Positions 35,232 through 47,400 of a stretch of DNA of 64,000 nucleotides are shown in pieces; position 1 is the first letter of the stretch; the number at the start of each line of letters is the position of its first letter. Location of the stretch: NCBI RefSeq assembly GCF_037975245.1, contig NC_092571.1, positions 15,307,917 through 15,371,916 on the forward strand, written 5' to 3'. The notes below the pieces were generated by a model. The model did no database searches. It was not told where the DNA came from and saw only the letters and a list, made by a program, of their open reading frames with translations. The translations under genes were made by a program, and so were the position numbers. The DNA comes from Apostichopus japonicus. Taxonomy: Eukaryota > Echinodermata > Holothuroidea > Aspidochirotida > Stichopodidae.

Positions 35232-35491
35232 TTAACTACAGCCTATACAATATCGTATCTTCATCTCAGAGGATATGATGCTTTCTCCGTTGGGTAGACC
35301 ATTCCAGTAAATGGAGGTTGAATCCTGGTTGGAACCGTAGACACCGTTAAGGTTTGTGTAATCCCCATCACATGCTTCATGCCACCAACCACCCTGTATG
35401 ATATCGGCACATATGTTGGTACTATTAGTATTGTCCCTGTCAGATGTACTGAATGCTTTACCATTCTGATCGCTGAGACCATCACTGAGAC
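35232..35491 (-). CDS. FReD exon 3 (terminal), gene B
   Basis: Acceptor CTTGCAG and phase-1 start as in A. Contains FSTSDRDNTNSTNICAD, GGWWHEAC, NLNGVYGSNQDS and IYWNGLPNG, and ends EMKIRYCIGCS and TAA. One codon longer than A at the calcium-site loop. Changes cluster around this loop and the GGWW segment, which surround the ligand pocket in known FReDs. Confidence 0.85.
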
Positions 35492-38400
35492 CTGCAAGAC
35501 ATAAAGATATTGTTGGAATAATTACATATGAGATCTACGGTAGATACCTGCATTAGCAATCTGATTTATTGTTCACAAATGACATTTAGCCTTTGTAGTG
35601 CTCTTTATTTCACAAAGATATTTATTTGACCAAAATATTCACAATAATTTCACAGATTGGCTTCAATGCATACAACTTTTTCAGAACGTGCAAATGGATA
35701 GATTGAGAAAAAAAATAAACACTACGTTGTCATAGCTTAGATAAGGTAACATGTTGTTTGGTTAATTTCCGTAAATTATTCAGTCCCCACCGTCTTAATA
35801 ATTAAACTCAATATTGTCCATATGCTTGTTATTATTCTAACACTGAGAGTAATGAGAATATTCACTCCAAGTTCAGCTAGGAACAAGTTTTACATGTGCA
35901 AGCATGAAATTGCTCCCCACATTCAGTCCTATTATGATCATTTCAAAATTATTACAATATTATAGAGAAATAAAAAAGAACAGAATGAACAATCAGTGAC
36001 ATTTTGGTCAAAACAATCAAACAGAAGTGTAAATGCCGGGATGTGTTGTACATGTCATATGTATTGAGTGACCTTAGATATTTCTGACAGGTACTATCAC
36101 TGGAACCTGCAAGTAATATCATTTTCGATATCAAGGAGAGTGGAAAGGAGGGGGGGGGGGGAAAGGAGGTCACGATATAAAGAACCATTTACCCTGATTT
36201 TTACTTAACCGGTTAGATGTATCAAGGAATAATCTTGGGCCTCGTTCCTTATGCTTACTCTTCATAGTTTTAATTTTCAAGAATAATGGACAGATGCTTT
36301 TTAGTAACACAACGATAGACCAATCCTAAATATGTACAGTTTCTGACTAATATATCATAGAGTTAATAAACCATTTATTTTGATGTAAACAAAATTTAGA
36401 GGAAGCCAAAAATTCCAAGATCTCATATAGTAGAATCTTTTTCATGATTTTTTTCTTTCTATTCTCAATTTTATTTGTTAACTTTTTATATTTTCCATAT
36501 TGAATCTCTTAACTCTATTGCTGGCATTCTCTTCATCAATGTTGATAACCCACAAGATGCTCTATTCCAGATAAGCAGTGGCGGCATAAAGGAAGGCGGT
36601 ATCAGGGGATTTGCCCCAATCATGATGCTACCCCTCCTAGTTTCCCATCCCCACGTCGGCTTCTCTAAACAGTACTGATGCCCATGTGACCCCAAAATTG
36701 GTCTGTGATGTGTTCTTTATACAGTTGCATTTTTCTACTTCTAGAATCCACACCCCCCACCCCCCCCCCCCCCTTAAAAAGAAGAACAACAACAACTTGG
36801 CACATATTGCTTTTTCTTTGTGTTTCTTTTCATAATTTCAAATTAGAATGTTGCTGTGAAGCGTATTCTAGTTTGTGTTAACATATTGTTTTCATGTTGT
36901 TATTATGACGTCACACATGGCTTGCGTTTGGTGGTTTGCTCTGTGGTACGGCGGGCTATGAATCACGCGCTATAGAAGCGTGTACAGATGTTTTGTTTTG
37001 AATGATTCGGTTTGTGGGGCTGGAAGACAGCCAAACTGGTTCAAATTGGTTGAGTGCTCATTTGCATGTGCTCATCTGCATATAGGGTTGGCATTCAACC
37101 GATCAATAGTTGGGTGAGGGGTTAGCTATAAGTTTGGACCAATCAGGTTCAAGGGCAGAGCGTGTGACCTGTGCATCGGGTCGTAATTTGTTATATTGGA
37201 ATCGGGGATTTAGGTGTCTCCTAAATGTGTATCGGGGAGTTTAAGTTTATCTCCCGAAGCCTACAGACGTGTAACAGAGGGCTCCGTAATTTATATTTAT
37301 AATCAGCATTTATGCTCGTGTATTTTAATCATCCCAAGTTATAGTTATATTCATCATTGAGTTTATATATCAAGAGTTAATCAAAAGGAACTTATTAATC
37401 AAATATCCGCTTTTGAGGACGATTTATGAAGACTTTCATGTTTACGCTCGGTTTAAGTTACTAGTGTAAGGCCCGCGGCTTACCGTTACCAACTTATACC
37501 TGGAACTATCAAAAATAAGCCTTACATTGCCACTGAAACCGCTGTAATCATTATAGCGTATTAACTTCAATTTTATAGCGTCAGCATTTGCAAACTCCAT
37601 CTCTGTTACAGAAAATAAGTATTGTACTAAATAAAGAAAATCATTAAAAGTTGAAACACATGTGGCATGATGATGTCATTTTAAGACTTGCTCAAGTCTT
37701 CAGCCTTGATATCTCTAATTGATGGACTAAGCTTTTTCTTAGCTTTCAGAGGGAAGTTGTCCACACAGACTTTCTCTAACACAGCAACCAATGATCACAG
37801 GGGACTTTGTGTCTCCTTTAACAAATTAGCAAAAGCAATACAAATCATCACACCCTTAAGTTAAGGGGAAAGTTTACATAAGATCACACAAATTTTCACC
37901 TGGAGAAAGCAAACAGCATGAGAACTGTTACTGCTTGAACTCATAACCTTAGGCCAATATTTAACACTCACGTCTACAAACGAACGGAATCACGATGCAT
38001 TTGCAAACACAATTGTGTTTGTCTACTTACTGTTGTTGCCACGAAATCCGGACGCATGCAACTCGTACATTACCCCCTCTTCCTTGATGTGAAATTTCTT
38101 ATAACAAGCGTGGTATCTAGTCCCATTGCTGCCCACAAGATCGATCCGAAGTCTATATTTGCCAGGCTGTGTCAGGTTATGCAATTTTTCATTTCCAAGC
38201 CAAAACTCATGATTCAGCTGTCCAAACCCTTCTTTATAGCTGGTCCAGTTACGATTGAAATCGACAGAACCGTTTACACGACGCTGAAAAACCTTTACAA
38301 GAAAACAAACACGCAAGAACAAAATTAAAGGATTACAAAAACAAAGATATAAAAGTGATTAAAGATCAAACATAAGGATTTATACGTAGACATTCACGGT

Positions 38401-41400
38401 GTATTACAGCGGCAGATTTAGGATTTTACAAAGGAGAGGGTGTGGCCCTGGGATCCTTGAAGCCAATCCACATGTTAGGGTGTGGCTCCTTCCTCTGAGA
38501 ACAAAAAGTACAATTTTAGACCTAGAATGTTGCATTTTGAGGCTATCAATTATGTGTACACACAAGGTTTTGTTAATAACTACTTTTGTTTACTGATTGT
38601 GTGTTGTTATGGAATTGAAAAGGAGTGTGGTGTAGAGCCCCATATGCCCTGTGGATCCACACCTGTATTGAAACTATCTACCTATTCACCAGACTCCTTA
38701 AAAATGTTCAGGATATTAGCATGCGAGATATGTTACCAACGATACACCAACAGCCATAGAACTAACGATGAATCAGAAGGCAGGACTTGTGGCATAATTT
38801 TAGTGTTGATACGTCATAGTCCAACAACAATGATACCTTGGGTGCTCTGTAGTGTCTGTATAGCTGTTAGGTTTCTAGAATTGCAGCTTTAAAATTGGTC
38901 ACGTCTGCAATGCCCATTTACAGCTAAATGGTTGATAAAGTCTGCTCCTCAGTTCAGGCCCAAAATTTTAAAGTTAAGCCATTGTTTTTAAATGTTTACA
39001 ATGATCACAACCAAAAATGTGCTTTTATTTGCAAGTGAACAACAGAGCGCCCTTACTTAACCTCCTTTCTCCAAACATCTGACAAAACCGCAGTAATTTG
39101 TTAACCGAATGCAAAAGCAGCTAGCTAGTTTATACCTTAAATATCCCTCCGAATTCATGTGAACAACAGAGCAACATTTGACGACATTCAACATCATTTC
39201 TGCTTCACAAATTTGTCATGAGTTGTAGACATTATCTGAGCCTGTTGCTCACAAATTTGATCCGGTGGCAAGGTTGTAAGGTTTCAATAAATAATTATCA
39301 AAGCAACTTTTCTGATTCCATGAAATGCAATTGATATCCTAGATTCATTATCAAATTCTCATACCAATGCAGTCCATTACCATTTGTAGTCAAATTTAAA
39401 TTCAAGTGATGAAAGCAATATTGTAAACAATCCCATTTCCTATTTGCGTTTGATTATTATATTATATTATATGCAATAAAAAATGGCTTTTGGGTACATG
39501 TTTAGGAATCAAATGGAAATATATATATAAATGGAAAAAATGCTCATAACTTTACAAGGTAGTATTGATCGAGTTCAGGGTACAGTAAATAACAATGGTA
39601 GTAAACCTTCTATTTACTTACAGTCCATCCTCGTAGGGTGCATTTGATCCAGTTCGGAACATGAAATGCAATTGATATCCTAGATTCATTATCAAATCTC
39701 ATACCAGTCCATAATCCTTTTAGTCAAATTTAATTTCAAGTGATGAAAGCAATATTGTTAACAATTTCATTTCCTCTTTGTTTTTGATTAATATAATATG
39801 CTTTTTTTGAGTATCCAACCTTTAACAAAAGTGTCAAAGGTTGATTACTTTTGAAGTACATGTTTAGGATTCTAATGGAAATATTATAAGAAAATACTGA
39901 TAACTCGTAAAATATCGCTTACTTTAAGTAAAAATATTGATATAAAGGGAGTGACATAGAACTAGTTTGATGAACCGCAGACTTTTGATGAAATCGCAGG
40001 ATTAGTAGCCAATGCAAAACGTGCTAGGTAGACTATACTTTAAATTTCCCTCCCAGTTTCCGGTTGAGATGTTGGCATTTCAACACCTTCCTCAAACCAC
40101 AGAGTTCTTTCCTGTACAAGATAGTATAGATGGAGTTCAGGGTACAGTAAAAAATAATAAGTGATAATGCTAGTTAACGTTCTATATACTTACAGTCCAT
40201 CCACGTCCATTGCACAAAGTCCGGTTCTGAACATTAAGTTTCTTCATATCGCAATAAGCTTCAAAAGGGCCTTCAGCCCATGTATTAGGTGTGATGTTGT
40301 ATATGCCACTTTTTTGGCACCCAGCGATGTAGATTGCTGTACAGTTTGGCAGTCTACCATTAACAATGCCCTTATTCTGGAATTAAATGAAGAGTAAGGT
40401 TAGCTTGGGAGTTATGATAATGGAGATATTAATACAATGGAAATATAAGGAATAACAAGGCAAGATGAGGGATGGTAATTAGAGGAATGGGAACTCGAAA
40501 AGAGAGCAATTCCGCAATTGTTTGAAGATTTTCTGGCTTGATTTTGTTACTAACATACCTTTCTTATAAATCAAGGGCAATGGTTGGGTTTCACTTTCAG
40601 TTGATTTATTATTTTAAACCACCATACTACAACAAAGAGGAGCAGAAAAATACGAGATGTGATTAAAAAGGAGGCGATTAGTGTGTATGTAGAGAAGATC
40701 TTTGACACTTTTGTAAAAGGTTGTATCTGCAGATATGCATCCATGGTATGTAACACTTGTCATGCAATCAGTCTACCTGTCTTTGTATTTTATGCTTGCT
40801 TTAAATGTAGACTCTTTGGTATCTGTTTTGAATGTGCCATTTAAATGGTAAGACTAGAGCTGTATTTGCCTGTATATACACAGTATTGTAGTGCGCGTGA
40901 AGTGGAGAGAACTTTCGGTTGTTTATGTTGCTCATTTTTAGGGCGGACAACACACCAGGTAGTTTAGTCATGTAGGTACCTAAAAAAGCGAGGCCGAGTG
41001 CGCTTGTGAGCACCGTGACAGGCTCAGAATAATTTGGCTACGCAGCTAGCCTCTGAAAATGCAAATGTACAGAGACTTTATGAAACTTTAAGTTCCAACG
41101 TCCAGTCATGTAGGTATCGTTCTCACTTGGCCAGTAATGCCAATACTGTAGCGAGCACGCACACTACAATAAAAGAGGGCAGAGAGGAAAAGGCGGTGGT
41201 TGGAATGCAATAAACGGACAGTAACCCTCAGTTCGTCGTAATATGTGCTGTCATACATAGGTTACGCGTAAGGTCTTCCCAGACGCTATCTATCTATGTT
41301 TTCTAACGCAATAATAGTGATATAAACATGATTGTAAATAGTACATTATTCGTAACATGCCTTGATAAATACCTTTCGGTTTACAACAGGCATTATTGCT

Positions 41401-44400
41401 ATTGCAGATGTTTCCAGGTTTACGCAAATCCGATGTTACTATAGAAAACATTATTTGTTGCTCTTGATATATTGGGTGATGCCGTAGATAAATGCGCAAT
41501 TGTCCATTTTTTATACATTTTTTTTTGGGTTTTTTGGTGTCGATAAACAGCAGGCAGAATGTGGAAGCAGAAGAAAGGACTACAGGAGGTTGTCCAATTC
41601 TTCCATGCTACATTTACTGCGACAGTTTTATGTCTTGATATTTAATTAGGCCTACGCTAACAGTTTACCGAGCATTTTCCATTATCGTTATTAGGGGTGA
41701 TCTTAGCTTGGCCGGTGGTGGAGGTGCCATCTGTCATGGTTTTTGTCTCAGCTTTGGTGGTAGGGTTGGTGGTGGTGACTGTAGAGGAATATGTTCATGA
41801 ACGTTAAACAACACAATATAAGTGAATATAATATTTCTCATTATGATATTATTTAGTCACAGCATACATATTTTTATAATAAAGGTTTATGTCCTAATAT
41901 TGAATTAGGCCTACTCTAAAATTTTACCGAGCTCTATTATAGTTGACGCTAGCTTTTGTATCGGTGGTGCTGGCTGTCCCAGCTTTGGTGGCGGGGTTGC
42001 CAGCTTTGGTGGAGGTGTCTATAGATGAATGTGCATTAACGTTAAACAACATACTGTTTGTGATTATTATGTGATTAGTACATTTCACATTCTGATATTA
42101 TTTGACCATATGCCACAGCATACAACTCCTGCCAAACCATAATAGATGTTACCAGGCACAGATGCAGGGGATCAACCCCACACGAAATCAGCAAAACTTT
42201 TGAGGATAGACCTAATTTACAGCCTAGATATGCCTAAGGATGCACCATTTCACCTGTAAGTTTCATGAAACAACTCGTCGTTATTACAACACATTATAGA
42301 ACATTTCTAACTACACCGTGTTTAGCCTTGTATCTTCCTAAGCTGACGTCATACGAAATGAGGACTTACAGTGAGATGAATATTCAGTGGTTCATTACTT
42401 ACCTCACTCGGATGGGACAGTATTCTCTATACTGTGTTTGCATGTCTCGCTTTCAAAGCGCTCGTACTGGCAGTATGATTATCATGTTTATCAACTTACT
42501 GCTAGTACGAACGCTTTCGAGCATGATTTTAGAGTAAAGTTTAGAGTGGTATTAACATTAGGGAATGTCCTAGCAGGCTGCTTACCATCTGGATTACGGC
42601 TACATGTAAAAGTTCTATGAACTGCAAAAACAAAAAGGAGAACAGTTAACAAAATACACAAAAGAGAGGAAAGGAGAGTAAAGGAGGCGAGGCGAGGCGT
42701 GGAGAGGCGAGGCGAGGCGAGGCGAGGCGAGGCGAGGCGTGGAGAGGAGAGGAGAGGAGAGGAGAGGAGAGGAGAGGAGAGGAGAGGAGAGGAGAGGAGA
42801 GGAGAGGAGAGGAGAGGAGAGGAGAGGAGAGGAGAGGAGAGGAGAGGAGAGGAGAGGAGAGGAGAGGAGAGGAGAGGAGAGGAGAGGAGAGGAGAGGAGA
42901 GGAGAGGAGAGGAGAGGAGAGGAGAGGAGAGGAGAGGAGAGGAGAGGAGAGGAGAGGAGAGGAGAGGAGAGGAGAGGAGAGGAGAGGAGAGGAGAGGAGA
43001 GGAGAGGAGAGGAGAGGAGAGGAGAGGAGAGGAGAGGAGAGGAGAGGAGAGGAGAGGAGAGGAGAGGAGAGGAGAGGAGAGGAGAGGAGAGGAGAGGAGA
43101 GGAGAGGAGAGGAGAGGAGAGGAGAGGAGAGGAGAGGAGAGGAGAGGAGAGGAGAGGAGAGGAGAGGAGAGGAGAGGAGAGGAGAGGAGAGGAGAGGAGA
43201 GGAGAGGAGAGGAGAGGAGAGGAGAGGAGAGGAGAGGAGAGGAGAGGAGAGGAGAGGAGAGGAGAGGAGAGGAGAGGAGAGGAGAGGAGAGGAGAGGAGA
43301 GGAGAGGAGAGGAGAGGAGAGGAGAGGAGAGGAGAGGAGAGGAGAGGAGAGGAGAGGAGAGGAGAGGAGAGGAGAGGAGAGGAGAGGAGAGGAGAGGAGA
43401 GGAGAGGAGAGGAGAGGAGAGGAGAGGAGAGGAGAGGAGAGGAGAGGAGAGGAGAGGAGAGGAGAGGAGAGGAGAGGAGAGGAGAGGAGAGGAGAGGAGA
43501 GGAGAGGAGAGGAGAGGAGAGGAGAGGAGAGGAGAGGAGAGGAGAGGAGAGGAGAGGAGAGGAGAGGAGAGGAGAGGAGAGCAATCAAACTGTCTCTACT
43601 GAAGGCAATGCCAAGCCCCCCCCCATCCTTTCTCCACCCATCTCTCTGCGTCTCTCTCCGCCTCTCCCTCACTGTATCTCTATCGTTATACAGTAGCAAA
43701 CCATTTATATTTCATGAATCGGTGACATTTACTTTAGGTCGAGATATATTTAACTTTTGTGATTATTCATTTTCCTCCTCCTGTGTGATTAAAGGCCATT
43801 TTCACCTCTTTACTTCCCTCAAGGAGTCTAATACGATTTTAACCAGTTTTTAATCAATATACTGTCGATTGTTCCCGTTTACATCTTCCAATTGTCTAGA
43901 ACCTCCACGATTACCAATAAATGAGGAAGGGGGAGATGGGGATGAAAACCTTTTCAGTTTTGCAATTAGCACTGAAAGTAATATTAACTTCTATAAATGT
44001 ATAGGATATTTACCGCAATCGTTTCATTCTTTTCATTTCAAAGACCTCAAATAAGAAACAATGGCAAACTGATATTAGAATTATACGCACTTTTATCTCA
44101 TAAGTTAGGATTCGTATCAAACAACCGTTATTATTCAATAGTTGAACAAGATAAAACACAAAACGGTTGATAGACACGGTACGTGTCGTATGCCTACCAT
44201 TAAACGCCGCCTCTTAATCACACATGTTATACATATTCCAAATTAATAAATTGGAGGTGGCTGGGTGGATTGGAAGTTGTTTGTTAGCATTGGGGTTTGG
44301 GTGAAGGTGACGGTGAAGTCGAGATAGGTTTATGGTGGGTTTCGGGTGAATGTGGAGGTGGGGTGGGGCGAGGAGGGATGGACTGTAAGATGAGATTGAT

Positions 44401-47400
44401 ATGATATGGTTTATTAAAGCTTACCTTGCCTGCAGTTAAGTAATCATTTAATTTATCATTTTTCATATATAAGGTTTTGACGGTCTTAGTTATTGTAACA
44501 TATTTAGAAGTGTTTACTTCTACCAGGGAGCTGTCATTTAGACTAAGGCCTGCATCAACTTCAAGCAGTTGAACTAAGAAATTTGAAAGGAAACAGTAAT
44601 GCAGAGAAGCAATACCATCATGTCCCTGTCTATGGTTATTATGACGTCACTAATATGTCTCGAAAGTCAGTCTATACTCTACATGTATGACATTTTCATT
44701 TCTTGACTGAATTTTCAAAGTAACTAAACATAGCTAGTGGATACTTGAAAGTAGCTGTTGGGTAATTTCAAAGATGTGTTAGAAAAAAATTGACAAGAAC
44801 TGACTATTTTCTATCCATATGTATACATCTCTCATATACAATCTCATTTCACTTCATACTAGATTCACTTCGGGTTAGGCACTAATTCAGCTATATCCCT
44901 TTAAGAAGTCATTTTTATTAAGACATTTCATTCAGACAGTTTGTGGTTAGTCTCAATAGTTGACACCAGTAAAGTTTCTTGGCTAGGATCACTACCCGTT
45001 TATATGAACACGTGGTAGTTTAAAGCTCACTTTGTTGGTCATTGGTTTGGAAACCAACAGGCCTGCATGCGCCAGATTTCTATCGCGTCATTTATACAAC
45101 AGACTAACGCATTTGTTTATTTTCAGACTAGTGATAGATAATGACACGCTTACAGAAAAGAGAAATATTTACTTCAGTTTGTTAGATATCGTATCTCGAT
45201 GTCCGGTTGCTAACTCTATAGATTCGGTTAATAGCGCAGGCTGGGCCGGTGCGGTATCCTGGGGCCAAAGTAAAGTAATACCGCCAAAACCAAACCGGTT
45301 AGTATTGGTATTAAACCTGCAGTCAGTTAGCCAAACTGGCCCATGTACTTTTTTCGCGCTCATATAGCTTGTTCAACTAGATATGGTGTTCCACTCTTTA
45401 ATCTTCCATCTGGAATAGTATTAAGGCGGCCAGCTATGTACGGTAACGTATAGGTACAATGTCCAGAATGTACTAAGTTCCCTTGAAATAATCAAAACGG
45501 GCCCTTCAATCGAAAGTCTGGCCATCTATAAACTAGATAGCTTTATTTGATAGTGCATATCTAGCAGGATGTGTTTATGTGTTACTCAGTCTGATATAAC
45601 GCATTTTTGGCGTTTATTACATTTAATTAACACAAATCCACTAATAAGACCACCAATGTTATGAAAACATTTCTTCATTGGATACTTAAAGTTTTAGGAA
45701 AAATTTTCACACACAGGGACTGTAGTAAGCTAGGGTTACATAGCATAGCGGACTCACAATATGTTATTACATTGTTCTAAAGTTATTGTGTTTACTGTGA
45801 CACAAGTGTTGTTAAAAAATCAGATGATTTTATTTATCATAAATACTACTCAGAACAGTTCAGAAGTGTTGTTAAAAAATCAGATGATTTTATTTATCAT
45901 AAATACTACTCAGAACAGTTCAGAAGTTTTCTCATGATACAAAACAATTCAAACGAAACCCTGTCCTTATCAGAGAACGAATTTTAGTGCCATACCAGGA
46001 AGATAAGAGGTGCCAACTATTAAACGTTGCTGATACTAATAGAGAAACTGCAGGTGCGCAATACGTGCTAAAAATCATTTAATTTATATTTGTAGCTACA
46101 AATTTTCAAACGTTTAGAGCTTTTTATAAAAACCTAAATTATTATCTAAATATGCCACAGAACGCAACATTTTGACTACTAAATTTTTATTTTATTTTCT
46201 GTCTACCCCAACGTCCCTCCATCCTCCCCACCCGGCACAGGAATCGACATCAACGAACCCACAACAGCATCCCTCCATTATAAAAGACTTCATTGCCGTC
46301 CCATACAAATTCAGGTCATTATCTAAATCAGTCGGGGGATTTTTGAGTCTTTTGCAGCTATACGTACTTGGACCTCGATTATAGTCTAATATGACTCAAA
46401 ATTCACCATTTGACGTTCAAAATTTCTGGGAGATGACCCCCCTACTTAGGAGTTATCTTCAATTACCCCATGGCAGCTGCCTTCTTTATAAATCCTTTAT
46501 TCTCCTCTGGAACTTCCACAAAGGTTCCTAATCGAAATCAGTCGGGGAAATTTTGAATTTGGCCCCCACCATTGAATTCCTGTGCACGTTACTGATACGC
46601 TGGACTGTAAAACGTTACGAAATTCCAAATTTAGTCCGTCTTTGACAAACCATATAACATTAAACGTGCATTTGCCTTTTTAATTTGAATATCAAGAATA
46701 GAAAGAGCTGTTTTACTTTATCGATGATTTGTGTAAAAAACTTGATTTCAAACTTGATGGGTGTATGCCTGGGCATAGCATAAACTGCGATATGAAAGGT
46801 TAAAACTACCAAAATATACGTTTTAGTGACGTCACCAGGCTAGATTTTGAAAGATGTTATGTAAAATACATCTTTCAAATTTGGCTAATCGGCATATTAA
46901 AACGAAGATGTAAATTAATGAAACTTGAAAGACTTAATATAACAAGAAAATGTATGGCCAGTTTCAAGATTCATTAATTTACATTTTCGTTTTAATATGC
47001 CGATTAGCCAAATTGGTAAGTATATGTATGTATGTATTTTAGATCCTCCTGCAAGCAGGAACTCGCGAAGAAGCCATCATAGGCTTATCAAATCCGCAAG
47101 CTGACCGAAGTCAGTCTCTTAGATTCATATTTAACGTCCATGACTATGAATTGTCAATTGTCAACAAGTCTTTAACGGGACGACATACATTAATCTTGGA
47201 GTGACTCGAACTCAGGATCTTATGATTTGAAGGCACCGGCGCTAACCACTGAGCTAAAACTCCTAAATAAAACTGGATTTAGGATTTACTGGTATCTGCA
47301 GCTTTATAAGTCTGGAAGTACTTTTGGTTCAACAGTTGTTGATCTTCTCGATGAAAGGGGGAGGGGTGGGTGTGACGGTAACAAACCATAGATATATGTA

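Noticed and set aside
42491-43853. Open frames of 287-402 aa in unit B
   Set aside because: Same cause: the GGAGA tract is open in all frames.
47185-47275. Possible tRNA gene
   Set aside because: A- and B-box-like sequences are present, but the acceptor and T stems do not pair and an ATAC-tailed body follows, so it is a SINE.
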